The position numbers and the translations under genes were made by a program. The notes beneath the pieces are model-generated. The model saw only the letters and a list, made by a program, of their open reading frames with translations, had not been told where the DNA came from and ran no database searches. From Streptomyces sp. NBC_00554 (lineage in GTDB: Bacteria; Actinomycetota; Actinomycetes; Streptomycetales; Streptomycetaceae), in NCBI RefSeq assembly GCF_041431135.1, contig NZ_CP107799.1, positions 4,154,001 to 4,218,000 on the forward strand: 64,000 bases of DNA, in the 5' to 3' direction. Shown one piece after another: positions 41,994 to 51,446 of this stretch (positions are counted from its first letter, which is position 1; every line of letters begins with the position of its first letter).

Positions 41994-43265
41994 ATGCCCC
42001 CCTTCGACGTCCCCGAGGGCGATCCCTTCGGCCCGCACAACCTGCCGTACGGCGTGTTCTCCCTGAACCCCCCGCCCACCCCCGGAGAACGAACCGGTGA
42101 GCGAACCGGTGAGCGAACCAGGGGATCTTCCCGACAACGAACCGTCGGTGTCCGCCTCGGCGACCACGTGCTCGACGCGGGCGCGGCAGCAAGGGCCCTC
42201 GGCTCCCCGTACGCCGAACTACTCGCCCGGCCAACCCTGAACCCCCTCCTCTCAGCCGGCCGCACGGCCTGGTCCGACGTCCGCCGCGCCCTCACGGCAT
42301 GGGTGACGGTCCCGGCCCACCGCGAGACGCTCGAACCCCACCTCCACCCCCTCTCCGAGGTGACCCTGCACCTCCCCTTCGAGGTGGCGGACTACGTCGA
42401 CTTCTACGCCTCCGAGAACCACGCCCGGAACGTCGGCCAGATCTTCCGCCCCGACGCCGCCGACTCCCTCACCCCCAACTGGAAGCACCTGCCCATCGGT
42501 TATCACGGCAGGTCCGGCACGGTCGTGGTGTCGGGAACGGAGGTGGTACGCCCGTCGGGCCAGCGCAAGGCCCCCACCGACACGGCCCCCGTCTTCGGCC
42601 CGTCCGTCCGGCTGGACATCGAGGCGGAGGTCGGCTTCGTGGTCGGCGCCCCCTCGGCCATGGGCACGCCGGTCCCGCTCTCCGCCTTCCGCGACCACGT
42701 CTTCGGCCTCTGCCTCCTCAACGACTGGTCGGCGCGCGACATCCAGGCCTGGGAGTACGTCCCTCTCGGCCCCTTCCTAGGCAAGTCCTTCGCCACATCA
42801 GTGTCGGCGTGGATCACCCCGCTCGACGCCCTGACCGACGCCCGGGTCGCACCGCCTTCGCGCACACACCCCCTCCTCCCCTACCTGGACGACTCCGACG
42901 ACGAGCCGGGCGGCTACGACCTCCGCATCTCCGTAGCCATCAACGGCCACGTCGTCTCCGAGCCCCCGTTCTCCACCATGTACTGGACGGCCGCCCAGCA
43001 ACTGGCCCACATGACGGTCAACGGCGCCTCGCTCCGCACAGGCGACCTCTACGGCTCCGGAACGGTCAGCGGCCCCACCGAGTCCGAACGCGGCTCCCTA
43101 CTCGAACTCACCTGGAACGGCCGAAACACCCTCGACCTCCCCACCGGCAAGCGCACATTCCTGGAGGACGGCGACGAGGTGACCCTGACAGCCTGGGCCC
43201 CGGGCCCAGGCGAAACACGGGTAGGCCTGGGCGAGGTAACAGGCCGGATCAAACCAACCGCCTGA
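41994..43265 (+). CDS. fahA: Fumarylacetoacetase
   Basis: 423 aa from ATG 41994, whose N-terminus P-F-D-V-P-E-G-D-P-F-G-P-H-N-L-P-Y-G-V-F is characteristic; GTG 41952 is an in-frame alternative. The FAH core is present: F-Y-A-S-E-N-H-A-R-N-V-G, G-Y-H-G-R, L-D-I-E-A-E-V-G-F, L-L-N-D-W-S-A-R-D-I-Q and G-K-S-F-A-T-S-V-S. It splits fumarylacetoacetate to fumarate and acetoacetate in tyrosine/phenylalanine breakdown. A G-E-R-T-G-E-R-T-G-E-R-T insert near residues 32-43, encoded by short repeats at 42088-42120, replaces part of the usual N-terminal domain loop. Confidence 0.93.
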   Translation: MPPFDVPEGDPFGPHNLPYGVFSLNPPPTPGERTGERTGERTRGSSRQRTVGVRLGDHVLDAGAAARALGSPYAELLARPTLNPLLSAGRTAWSDVRRALTAWVTVPAHRETLEPHLHPLSEVTLHLPFEVADYVDFYASENHARNVGQIFRPDAADSLTPNWKHLPIGYHGRSGTVVVSGTEVVRPSGQRKAPTDTAPVFGPSVRLDIEAEVGFVVGAPSAMGTPVPLSAFRDHVFGLCLLNDWSARDIQAWEYVPLGPFLGKSFATSVSAWITPLDALTDARVAPPSRTHPLLPYLDDSDDEPGGYDLRISVAINGHVVSEPPFSTMYWTAAQQLAHMTVNGASLRTGDLYGSGTVSGPTESERGSLLELTWNGRNTLDLPTGKRTFLEDGDEVTLTAWAPGPGETRVGLGEVTGRIKPTA

Positions 43266-43329
43266 GGGACTTCCGCGTCCGGCAGAGAGCACACGAGCCC
43301 CCACGCACCCGCAGCCACCACCCACGGAA

Positions 43330-43444
43330 GGGGCCGTGCCGGTACGTCCAAAAGCCCGTCGCGTACGTTCGCGTCACCGGACGCCACGCCTCTTGGCCAA
43401 CGTCTGATCCGGCGGCGACGGGCGGGACGTACCGGCACGGCCCC
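43330..43444. terminator. Very long inverted repeat between convergent genes
   Basis: GGGGCCGTGCCGGTACGTCC (43330-43349) pairs exactly with 43425-43444. Inside it CCCGTCGC (43355-43362) pairs with GCGACGGG (43415-43422). The result is a 20-bp plus 8-bp stem with a ~52-nt loop, between the fumarylacetoacetase and recQ stops. It should act as a bidirectional terminator and could extrude as a cruciform. Confidence 0.8.
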
Positions 43445-43506
43445 GACCCACCCACCACCCGGTAGCGGAGGCCACCCCGCCCGGTACTGGCCCTCGCCCC
43501 GGCGGC

Positions 43507-45537
43507 CTAGCCCCAGTCCTCCGGCTCCGGTTCCGGCTCCTCACCCATCTCCGGCCAGTCCGGATCCGGCGCCTCACCGACGGCCGGAGCCGCCGCCTCC
43601 CCAGAACCGCCGCCCAGCGAGCCAAGCACCCCCAGCACCCCTTCCCCGTACGTAGCCAGCTTCTTCTCACCGACACCACTGATGGTGCCCAGTTCAGCCA
43701 CCGACCCGGGCCACACCGTGGCGATCTCCCGCAGCGTGGCGTCATGGAAGATGACGTACGCCGGAACACCCTGCTCACGAGCCTGCTCGGCACGCCAGGC
43801 CCGCAAGGCCTCGAAGGCGGGCACAAGCTCCGGCGCCAGCTCGGCCACGGCGGCCTTGGCCTTCTTCTCGCCCCGAGAGGACGACGAGCGCGCAGTCACC
43901 GGCTTCGGCGCCTCCTTGCGCAACGGCACCTCCCGCTCGCGCCGCAGCACCGTCCCACTCGCCTCGGTCAGCACCAGCGTCCCGTACTCGCCCTCAACCG
44001 TGAGCAGCCCCTGCGCCAGCAACTGCCGCACGACACCACGCCATTCGGACTCGGCCAGATCCTCACCGATGCCGAACACGGACAGCTGGTCGTGGTCGAA
44101 CTGGATCACCTTGGCGGTCCGGCGCCCGAGCAGGATGTCGACGATCTGGACCGCGCCGAACTTCTGCCCCCGCTCGCGCTGCAAGCGCACCACTGTGGAG
44201 AGAAGCTTCTGCGCAGCGACCGTGCCGTCCCAGGTCTCGGGCGGCGTAAGGCACGTGTCGCAGTTGCCGCACGCGGGCGTGTGCGGGTCCTGGCCGAAGT
44301 AGGCCAGGAGCTGGGAGCGCCGGCACTGGGCGGTCTCGCACAGGGCCAGCATCGAGTCCAGGTGGGCGGCCGCCCGGCGGCGGAACGCCTCGTCGCCCTC
44401 CGAGCTCTGGATCATTTTGCGCTGCTGGACCACGTCCTGGAGCCCGTACGCCATCCAGGCCGTGGACGGCAGTCCGTCACGCCCCGCGCGGCCCGTCTCC
44501 TGGTAGTAGCCCTCGACCGACTTCGGCAGGTCGAGGTGGGCGACGAACCGTACGTCCGGCTTGTCGATGCCCATGCCGAACGCGATGGTGGCGACCACGA
44601 CAAGGCCGTCTTCGCGCAGGAACCTCGACTGGTGACGCGCGCGGGTGCCAGAGTCCAGGCCCGCGTGGTACGGCACCGCCTCGATGCCGTTGCGGGCGAG
44701 GAACTCGGCAGTCGCATCCACCGACTTGCGCGAGAGGCAGTACACGATGCCCGCGTCGCCCGCGTGCTCCTCGCGCAGGAAGGCCAGCAGCTGCTTCTTG
44801 GGATCGGCCTTCGGGACTATCCGGTACTGGATGTTGGGCCGGTCGAAGCTCGCCTCGAAGTGCCGGGCGTCCGGCATGCCCAGGCGCTGGGTGATCTCCT
44901 TGTGCGTGGCGCGCGTGGCGGTGGCCGTCAGCGCGATCCGCGGCACGTCCGGCCAGCGCTCGCCCAGCACCGAGAGCGCCAGGTAGTCGGGGCGGAAGTC
45001 GTGCCCCCACTGGGCCACGCAGTGCGCCTCGTCGATCGCGAAGACCGAGATCTTCCCGCGTGACAACAGGTCCAGCGTGTTGTCCAGACGCAGCCGCTCC
45101 GGAGCCAGGTAGATCAGGTCCAGCTCCCCCGCCAGGAACTCCGCCTCGACCGTCCGCCGCTCGTCGAAGTCCTGCGTCGAGTTCATGAAGCCGGCGCGGA
45201 CGCCCAGCGCCCGCAGCGCGTCCACCTGGTCCTGCATCAGCGCGATGAGCGGGGAGACCACGACGCCCGTACCGGGTCTGACCAGGGCCGGAATCTGGTA
45301 GCAGAGCGACTTGCCGCCACCCGTCGGCATCAGGACGACGGAGTCACCGCCCGTCACCACATGTTCGATGATCGCTTCCTGCTCGCCGCGGAAGGCGTCG
45401 TACCCGAAGACCCGGTGGAGCGTGGCCAGCGCCTCGCTCTCACCCAGCGTCTCCGTCGCATCCGCTTCGGTCATCACACCCGTCCCGCCCATCGTCCCGT
45501 CCCCCGTACGTCGCGCCTCGACCACTGCGTCCACCAT
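43507..45537 (-). CDS. recQ: ATP-dependent DNA helicase RecQ
   Basis: 676 aa from ATG 45537 (GGAG four bases upstream); ATGs at 45492 and 45474 are alternatives that keep the whole core. Helicase motifs: P-T-G-G-G-K-S (71-77), D-E-A-H (169-172), L-T-A-T-A-T and Q-E-T-G-R-A-G-R-D. The RecQ zinc site uses C-E-T-A-Q-C-R-R followed by C-G-N-C-D-T-C. A winged-helix domain and one HRDC domain (V-P-A-Y-V-I-F-H-D-A-T-L) follow, then an acidic tail. 3'-5' helicase in recombination and fork repair. The divergent spacer carries a perfect DnaA-box sequence. Confidence 0.93.
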   Translation of the reverse strand: MVDAVVEARRTGDGTMGGTGVMTEADATETLGESEALATLHRVFGYDAFRGEQEAIIEHVVTGGDSVVLMPTGGGKSLCYQIPALVRPGTGVVVSPLIALMQDQVDALRALGVRAGFMNSTQDFDERRTVEAEFLAGELDLIYLAPERLRLDNTLDLLSRGKISVFAIDEAHCVAQWGHDFRPDYLALSVLGERWPDVPRIALTATATRATHKEITQRLGMPDARHFEASFDRPNIQYRIVPKADPKKQLLAFLREEHAGDAGIVYCLSRKSVDATAEFLARNGIEAVPYHAGLDSGTRARHQSRFLREDGLVVVATIAFGMGIDKPDVRFVAHLDLPKSVEGYYQETGRAGRDGLPSTAWMAYGLQDVVQQRKMIQSSEGDEAFRRRAAAHLDSMLALCETAQCRRSQLLAYFGQDPHTPACGNCDTCLTPPETWDGTVAAQKLLSTVVRLQRERGQKFGAVQIVDILLGRRTAKVIQFDHDQLSVFGIGEDLAESEWRGVVRQLLAQGLLTVEGEYGTLVLTEASGTVLRREREVPLRKEAPKPVTARSSSSRGEKKAKAAVAELAPELVPAFEALRAWRAEQAREQGVPAYVIFHDATLREIATVWPGSVAELGTISGVGEKKLATYGEGVLGVLGSLGGGSGEAAAPAVGEAPDPDWPEMGEEPEPEPEDWG

Positions 45538-45563
45538 AGGGCTCCGCGCCGACAGCCTCGGAG

Positions 45564-45572
45564 TTATCCACA
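45564..45572 (+). promoter_or_regulatory. Single DnaA-box-like sequence beside recQ
   Basis: TTATCCACA, the classical 9-bp DnaA box, 27 bases upstream of the recQ start in the spacer shared with the small secreted protein gene. A single box can occur by chance, so DnaA control of recQ is only a suggestion. Confidence 0.35.
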
Positions 45573-45727
45573 GGCCGGCCCATGGACCACCCCGCTCCCT
45601 GTCAGCCCAATGGGTTCGCCGGATGGCGGCCACCAGGCAGAACGGGACATTCTGCTCGTGCGGGACGGGGGAGGCCCGCTCCGCTCACGGGCGCCCCACG
45701 CGCCCCTCTCCCCTAGGAGCCCCCGAC

Positions 45728-46213
45728 ATGTCCCCCCTCAAGGCCGCCTGCGCCCTCGCGCTGGCCACCGCCCTGTCCCTGGCCGCCGCCCCGGCCCACG
45801 CCGCCGACGAACACCCCGACGTCTGGACCGAGCTCAACGACACGTACACGGCGACCGGGGCGTACGCGTACGAGCCGTTCGGCATCAAGGCGGGATACGC
45901 CCGCACCGAGACGTGCGCCTCCAGCGCGGCAGGCGGCATGGGCTACCACTACCTCAACAAGGAGTACCTGAACTCGCTCGACCCGGCCACGCCCGCGGCC
46001 CTCCTGTACGAGACCGGGGCATACGGCAAGCGCAAGCTGGTCGCGGTGGAGTGGGTCGTCGAGGACACCGGCCAGGCCAAACCGCCGACGTTGTTCGGCA
46101 AGGACCTCGACAACACGGTGCTCCCAGGCTTCTACACACTCCACGCCTGGATCTACAAGCCCAACCCCAGCGGCCTGTTCGAGCCGTGGAACCCGAAGGT
46201 GAAGTGCCCTTGA
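45728..46213 (+). CDS. Small secreted protein of unknown function
   Basis: 161 aa from ATG 45728, AGGAG eight bases upstream. A clean signal peptide (A-A-C-A-L-A-L-A-T-A-L-S-L-A-A) ends at A-H-A-A near residue 24. The mature part is small with two cysteines (T-C-A-S-S and V-K-C-P at the very end) that could form one disulfide, and is rich in Tyr and Thr. No catalytic motif is evident. It starts divergently from recQ and ends at a strong hairpin before nuoN. Confidence 0.8.
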   Translation: MSPLKAACALALATALSLAAAPAHAADEHPDVWTELNDTYTATGAYAYEPFGIKAGYARTETCASSAAGGMGYHYLNKEYLNSLDPATPAALLYETGAYGKRKLVAVEWVVEDTGQAKPPTLFGKDLDNTVLPGFYTLHAWIYKPNPSGLFEPWNPKVKCP

Positions 46214-46220
46214 AAACGCG

Positions 46221-46254
46221 TCGGGACCCGCTCCCCCAGGGGAGCGGGTCCCGA
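46221..46254. terminator. Bidirectional terminator between the secreted protein gene and nuoN
   Basis: TCGGGACCCGCTCC (46221-46234) pairs exactly with GGAGCGGGTCCCGA (46241-46254); loop about six bases. It follows the secreted-protein stop by eight bases and also lies just past the end of the convergent nuo operon. Confidence 0.85.
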
Positions 46255-46259
46255 TCCGC

Positions 46260-46307
46260 ACTCGGCGCGACTCAGCGCACGAAACTCGGCGCGACTCAGC
46301 GCACGAA
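46260..46307. repeat. Perfect 24-bp tandem duplication at the end of nuoN
   Basis: The 24 bases at 46260-46283 are repeated exactly at 46284-46307. The second copy contains the last codons and stop of nuoN (F-V-R-stop), so the first copy is a duplicated, untranslated gene end. Confidence 0.9.
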
Positions 46308-47945
46308 CACCCCGGCCTGACCGGCCAGGTCCAGGAAGTACTGCGGCGCCACACCCAATACCAGCGTGACCGCCACACCCACCCCAATCGCCGTCATGGT
46401 CAACGGCGACGGCACGGCGACCGTAGGCCCGTCCGGCCGCGGCTCACTGAAGAACATGAGCACGATCACCCGGATGTAGAAGAACGCAGCGATCGCCGAC
46501 GAGATCACACCGACCACGACCAGCGCGCCCGCGCCGCCCTCCGCCGCCGCCTTGAACACGGCGAACTTTCCGGCGAAGCCGGAGGTCAGCGGGATGCCCG
46601 CGAAGGCCAGCAGGAAGACCGCGAACACGGCCGCCACCAGCGGAGACCTGCGTCCGAGCCCGGCCCACTTGGACAGGTGGGTCGCCTCCCCGCCCGCGTC
46701 CCTCACCAAGGTCACCACGGCGAAGGCGCCGATCGTGACGAACGAGTACGCGCCGAGGTAGAAGAGCACCGACGAGACACCGTCCGGCGAGGTCGCGATG
46801 ACACCCGCGAGGATGAAGCCCGCGTGCGCGATCGACGAGTACGCCAGGAGCCGTTTGATGTCGGTCTGTGTGATCGCGACGATCGCACCGCCCAGCATGG
46901 TGACGATCGCGACGGCCATCATGACCGGCCGCCAGTCCCAGCGCAGGCCGGGCAGGACGACGTACAGCAGTCGCAGCAGGGCGCCGAAGGCGGCCACCTT
47001 CGTCGCGGCGGCCATGAAGCCGGTGACCGGTGTCGGCGCGCCCTGGTAGACGTCCGGCGTCCACATGTGGAACGGCACCGCGCCGACCTTGAACAGCAGG
47101 CCCATGACGACCATCGCGGCGCCGATGAGCAGCAGCGCGTCGTTGCCCATGGTGTCGGCGAGTGCCGGGTCGATGTTCTGGATGGTGCCGTCGACGACCT
47201 GCGCGATCGTGGCGTACGACACCGAGCCCGCGTAGCCGTACAGCAGGGCGATGCCGAAGAGCGTGAACGCGGAGGCGAAGGCGCCGAGCAGGAAGTACTT
47301 GACTGCCGCTTCCTGTGACATGAGCCGCTTGCGGCGGGCTACGGCGCACAGGAGGTACAGCGGGAGCGAGAAGACTTCCAGCGCGATGAACAGCGTCAGC
47401 AGGTCGTTGGCCGCCGGGAAGATCAGCATGCCGCCGACCGCGAAGAGCAGGAGCGGGAACACCTCGGTGGTGGTGAACCCGGCCTTCACGGCGGCCTTTT
47501 CGCTGTCGCTTCCGGGTACGGACGCGGCCTGCGCGGCGAACGAGTCGACCCGGTTGCCGTGCGCCTCCGGGTCGAGCCGCCGCTCGGCGAAGGTGAACAC
47601 GCCGAGCAGACCGGCAAGCAGGATCGTGCCCTGGAGGAACAGCGCGGGCCCGTCGACGGCGATCGCGCCCATGGCCGCGATGTGCGCCTTCGTGGTGCCG
47701 TATCCGCCTGCCGCGAGCGCCACGACCGCGGCGAACGCGGCGGCGAGTGCGACGGCGGACACAAACACCTGGGCGTAGTAACGGGACTTGCGCGGGACGA
47801 ACGCCTCGATCAACACCCCGATGACCGCCGCCCCGATGACGATCAAGGTGGGCGACAATTGCCCGTATTCGATCTTCGGCGCGTCGATCTTGGAGATCGG
47901 GTCGGCCGCGGTTGTCCACAGGCTGTGGACGGCTGTTGCGCTCAC
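46296..47945 (-). CDS. nuoN: NADH-quinone oxidoreductase subunit N
   Basis: 549 aa, one of the three antiporter-like proton-pumping subunits, with about 14 helices. Typical features are G-M-L-I-F-P-A-A-N-D-L-L-T-L-F-I-A-L-E (the conserved Glu), F-K-V-G-A-V-P-F-H-M-W-T-P-D-V-Y-Q-G-A-P-T (buried Lys and channel motif) and D-I-K-R-L-L-A-Y-S-S-I-A-H. GTG 47945 overlaps the nuoM stop as GTGA. Last gene of the main operon, ending at a tandem duplication and a hairpin. Confidence 0.95.
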   Translation of the reverse strand: MSATAVHSLWTTAADPISKIDAPKIEYGQLSPTLIVIGAAVIGVLIEAFVPRKSRYYAQVFVSAVALAAAFAAVVALAAGGYGTTKAHIAAMGAIAVDGPALFLQGTILLAGLLGVFTFAERRLDPEAHGNRVDSFAAQAASVPGSDSEKAAVKAGFTTTEVFPLLLFAVGGMLIFPAANDLLTLFIALEVFSLPLYLLCAVARRKRLMSQEAAVKYFLLGAFASAFTLFGIALLYGYAGSVSYATIAQVVDGTIQNIDPALADTMGNDALLLIGAAMVVMGLLFKVGAVPFHMWTPDVYQGAPTPVTGFMAAATKVAAFGALLRLLYVVLPGLRWDWRPVMMAVAIVTMLGGAIVAITQTDIKRLLAYSSIAHAGFILAGVIATSPDGVSSVLFYLGAYSFVTIGAFAVVTLVRDAGGEATHLSKWAGLGRRSPLVAAVFAVFLLAFAGIPLTSGFAGKFAVFKAAAEGGAGALVVVGVISSAIAAFFYIRVIVLMFFSEPRPDGPTVAVPSPLTMTAIGVGVAVTLVLGVAPQYFLDLAGQAGVFVR

Positions 47946-49513
47946 TTGGCCGCCTCCACCTCGGGCTGGGGGTCCGTTTTATGGACGTCTGACATGGTCT
48001 GCTTGACCGCCGGGTTGACGATGTCGGTGAGCGGCTTCGGGTAGACGCCCAGGAAGATCAGCAGGGCGATCAGCGGGGTGACGACCAGAAGCTCACGCAC
48101 CCTGAGGTCGGGCAACGCCGCCACCTGTGGCTTCACCGGGCCGGTCATCGTCCGCTGGTAGAGGACGAGCGTGTACAGCGCGGCGAGGACGATGCCGAAG
48201 GTGGCGATGATGCCGACGGCCGGGTAGCGCGCGAACACGCCGACCAGGACCAGGAATTCACTCACGAAGGGCGCGAGCCCGGGGAGCGAGAGGGTCGCCA
48301 GGCCGCCGATCAGGAAGGTGCCCGCGAGCACCGGGGCGACTTTCTGCACCCCTCCGTAGTCGGCGATCAGACGCGAACCGCGCCGCGAGATCAGGAAGCC
48401 CGCCACCAGCATCAGGGCGGCCGTCGAGATCCCGTGGTTGACCATGTAGAGCGTGGCGCCCGACTGACCCTGGCTGGTCATCGCGAAGATGCCCAGGATG
48501 ATGAACCCGAAGTGCGAGATCGACGCGTACGCCACAAGGCGTTTGATGTCCCGCTGGCCGACCGCGAGCAGCGCCCCGTAGATGATGCTGATGAGCGCCA
48601 GTACGAGGATGACGGGCGTCGCCCACTTCGAGGCCTCCGGGAAGAGCTGGAGGCAGAAGCGGAGCATCGCGAAGGTGCCGACCTTGTCGACAACTGCCGT
48701 GATCAGTACGGCGACCGGGGTCGTGGCCTCCCCCATGGCATTGGGCAGCCAGGTGTGCAGCGGCCACAGCGGCGCCTTGACGGCGAACGCGAAGAAGAAG
48801 CCCAGGAACAGCCACCGCTCCGTATTGGTCGCCATCTCCAGCGAGCCGTTGGCGCGGGCCTCGGCGATCGCCTGGAGCGAGAAGTTCCCGGCCACTACGT
48901 AGAGACCGATCACGGCGGCCAGCATGATCAGGCCGCCGACCAGGTTGTAGAGGAGGAACTTCACGGCGGCGTAAGACCGTTGGGTGGCCGCCACCTCGTC
49001 GCCGTGCTCGTGGGCCTTGTCCCCGAAGCCGCCGATGAGGAAGTACATCGGGATGAGCATGGCTTCGAAGAAGATGTAGAAGAGGAAGACGTCGGTGGCC
49101 TCGAAGGAGATGATCACCATCGCCTCGACGGCCAGGATCAGGGCGAAGAAGCCCTGCGTCGGACGCCAGCGCGTGTTGCCGGTCTCGTGCGGATCGGCGT
49201 CGTGCCAGCCCGCCAGGATGATGAACGGGATCAGCAGCGCGGTCAGCGCGACGAGCGCCACCCCGATGCCGTCCACGCCCAGTTCGTAGCGCACCCCGAA
49301 GTCCGCGATCCAGGCGTGGGATTCGGTGAGCTGGTAGCGGTCGCCGTCTGGTTCGAAGCGGACCAGGACCACGATCGCCAGCACCAGCGTGGCGAGCGAG
49401 ACGAGCAGCGCCAGCCACTTGGCGGCGACTCTTTGCGCGGCCGGCACCGCGGCCGTGGCGATCGCCCCGAGGGCCGGGAGCGCCGCCGTCGCTGTCAGCA
49501 GAGGAAAGGACAT
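47942..49513 (-). CDS. nuoM: NADH-quinone oxidoreductase subunit M
   Basis: 523 aa antiporter-like subunit with about 14 helices. S-F-E-A-T-D-V-F-L-F-Y-I-F-F-E-A-M-L-I-P-M carries the conserved Glu; F-A-V-K-A-P-L-W-P-L-H-T-W-L-P contains the central Lys; D-I-K-R-L-V-A-Y-A-S-I-S-H follows. ATG 49513 lies five bases after the nuoL stop. The stop overlaps nuoN by 4 bp. Confidence 0.95.
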   Translation of the reverse strand: MSFPLLTATAALPALGAIATAAVPAAQRVAAKWLALLVSLATLVLAIVVLVRFEPDGDRYQLTESHAWIADFGVRYELGVDGIGVALVALTALLIPFIILAGWHDADPHETGNTRWRPTQGFFALILAVEAMVIISFEATDVFLFYIFFEAMLIPMYFLIGGFGDKAHEHGDEVAATQRSYAAVKFLLYNLVGGLIMLAAVIGLYVVAGNFSLQAIAEARANGSLEMATNTERWLFLGFFFAFAVKAPLWPLHTWLPNAMGEATTPVAVLITAVVDKVGTFAMLRFCLQLFPEASKWATPVILVLALISIIYGALLAVGQRDIKRLVAYASISHFGFIILGIFAMTSQGQSGATLYMVNHGISTAALMLVAGFLISRRGSRLIADYGGVQKVAPVLAGTFLIGGLATLSLPGLAPFVSEFLVLVGVFARYPAVGIIATFGIVLAALYTLVLYQRTMTGPVKPQVAALPDLRVRELLVVTPLIALLIFLGVYPKPLTDIVNPAVKQTMSDVHKTDPQPEVEAAK

Positions 49514-49518
49514 CGGTA

Positions 49519-51432
49519 TCAGACCGCCCTCATCAGCAGGGTCGCGGCAATGAGGATCGCCGCACCGCCGAACATCGAGACCGCGTACGACCGCGCGTAC
49601 CCGTTCTGCAGTTTGCGGAGCCGGCCGGAGAGGCCGCCCATCGAGGCCGCCGTGCCGTTGACGACCCCGTCGACCAGGGTGTGGTCGACGTACACCAGGG
49701 AGCGCGTGAGGTGCTCCCCGCCGCGCACAAGGACGACGTGGTTGAAGTCGTCCTGGAGCAGGTCGCGCCGGGCGGCCCGGGTGAGCAGCGAACCGCGCGG
49801 GGCGACGGCCGGGACGGGACGGCGCCCGTACTGGGCGTACGCGATTCCGACGCCGATGACGAGCACCACCATGGTGGCCAGGGTGACCGTCGTGGCGCTG
49901 ATCGGTGCGTCACCGTGGTCGTGCCCGGTGATCGGCTCCAGCCAGTGCAGGAACCGGTCGCCGATGCTGAACAGGCCGCCCGCGAAGACCGACCCGAAGG
50001 CGAGCACGATCATCGGGATCGTCATCGACTTGGGCGACTCGTGCGGGTGCGGCTCATGGCCCTCGGCGTCCGGCTGCCAGCGCTTCTCGCCGAAGAAGGT
50101 CATCAGCATCACGCGCGTCATGTAGAACGCCGTGATGGCCGCGCCCAGCAGGGCCGCGCCGCCGAGGATCCAGCCCTCGGTGCCGCCCTTGGCGAAGGCC
50201 GCCTCGATGATCTTGTCCTTGGAGAAGAAGCCGGACAGACCGGGGAAGCCGATGATGGCGAGGTAGCCGAGGCCGAAGGTGACGAAGGTGACCGGCATGT
50301 ACTTCCGCAGGCCGCCGTACTTCCTCATGTCGACCTCGTCGTTCATGCCGTGCATGACCGAACCGGCGCCGAGGAAGAGGCCGGCCTTGAAGAAGCCGTG
50401 CGTCACCAGGTGCATGATCGCAAAGACGTAGCCGATGGGGCCGAGCCCTGCGGCCAGCACCATGTAGCCGATCTGCGACATCGTCGACCCGGCGAGGGCC
50501 TTCTTGATGTCGTCCTTCGCGCAACCGACGATCGCACCGAAGAGGAGCGTGACGGCACCGACCACCGTGACGACCAGCTGCGCGTCCGGAGCCGCGTTGA
50601 AGATCGCGCCGGAGCGGACGATCAGGTACACGCCCGCGGTCACCATGGTCGCGGCGTGGATGAGGGCCGAGACCGGGGTCGGGCCCTCCATCGCGTCCCC
50701 GAGCCAGGACTGCAGCGGCACCTGGGCGGACTTGCCGCAGGCGGCGAGCAGCAGCATCAGGGCGACGGCCGTGAGCTTGCCCTCGGTCGCGTCGCCGACG
50801 AGACCCGGTTCCTCGTGGGTGCCGAGCACCGGTCCGAAGGCGAAGGTCCCGAAGGTGGTGAACATCAGCATGATGGCGATCGACAGGCCCATGTCACCGA
50901 CGCGGTTGACCAGGAAGGCCTTCTTCGCGGCGGTGGCGGCGCTGGGCTTGTGCTGCCAGAAGCCGATCAGGAGGTACGAGGCGAGGCCCACGCCCTCCCA
51001 GCCGACGTACAGCAGCAGGTAGTTGTCGGCGAGGACGAGCAGCAGCATCGCCGCCAGGAACAGGTTCAGATAGCCGAAGAAGCGGCGGCGCCGCTCGTCG
51101 TGCTCCATGTACCCGATCGAGTACAGGTGGATCAGCGAGCCGACGCCGGAGATCAGCAGCACGAACGTCATCGACAACTGGTCGAGCTGGAAGGCGACGT
51201 CCGCCTGGAAGCCCTCGACCGGGATCCAGCTGAACAGGTGCTGGCCGATGGCCCGGTGCTCGGCGTCCTTGCCCAGCATGTCGGCGAAGAGGATCGCGCC
51301 GATCACGAAGGAGGAGGCCGCGAGGGCGGTACCGATCCAGTGGCCGACGGCATCGAGCCGCCGCCCGCCGCACAGCAGTACGGCCGCTCCGAGCAGAGGC
51401 GCCGCTACAAGCAGCGCAATCAGGTTCTCCAC
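49519..51432 (-). CDS. nuoL: NADH-quinone oxidoreductase subunit L
   Basis: 637 aa, the distal antiporter-like subunit, about 16 helices with the long lateral helix at the C-terminal end. N-L-F-L-A-A-M-L-L-L-V-L-A-D-N-Y, Y-V-G-W-E-G-V-G-L-A-S-Y-L-L-I-G-F-W and A-Q-V-P-L-Q-S-W-L-G-D-A-M-E-G-P-T are diagnostic. GTG 51432 is 14 bases after the nuoK stop. Confidence 0.95.
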   Translation of the reverse strand: MENLIALLVAAPLLGAAVLLCGGRRLDAVGHWIGTALAASSFVIGAILFADMLGKDAEHRAIGQHLFSWIPVEGFQADVAFQLDQLSMTFVLLISGVGSLIHLYSIGYMEHDERRRRFFGYLNLFLAAMLLLVLADNYLLLYVGWEGVGLASYLLIGFWQHKPSAATAAKKAFLVNRVGDMGLSIAIMLMFTTFGTFAFGPVLGTHEEPGLVGDATEGKLTAVALMLLLAACGKSAQVPLQSWLGDAMEGPTPVSALIHAATMVTAGVYLIVRSGAIFNAAPDAQLVVTVVGAVTLLFGAIVGCAKDDIKKALAGSTMSQIGYMVLAAGLGPIGYVFAIMHLVTHGFFKAGLFLGAGSVMHGMNDEVDMRKYGGLRKYMPVTFVTFGLGYLAIIGFPGLSGFFSKDKIIEAAFAKGGTEGWILGGAALLGAAITAFYMTRVMLMTFFGEKRWQPDAEGHEPHPHESPKSMTIPMIVLAFGSVFAGGLFSIGDRFLHWLEPITGHDHGDAPISATTVTLATMVVLVIGVGIAYAQYGRRPVPAVAPRGSLLTRAARRDLLQDDFNHVVLVRGGEHLTRSLVYVDHTLVDGVVNGTAASMGGLSGRLRKLQNGYARSYAVSMFGGAAILIAATLLMRAV

Positions 51433-51446
51433 GATTCAGCGACCCC

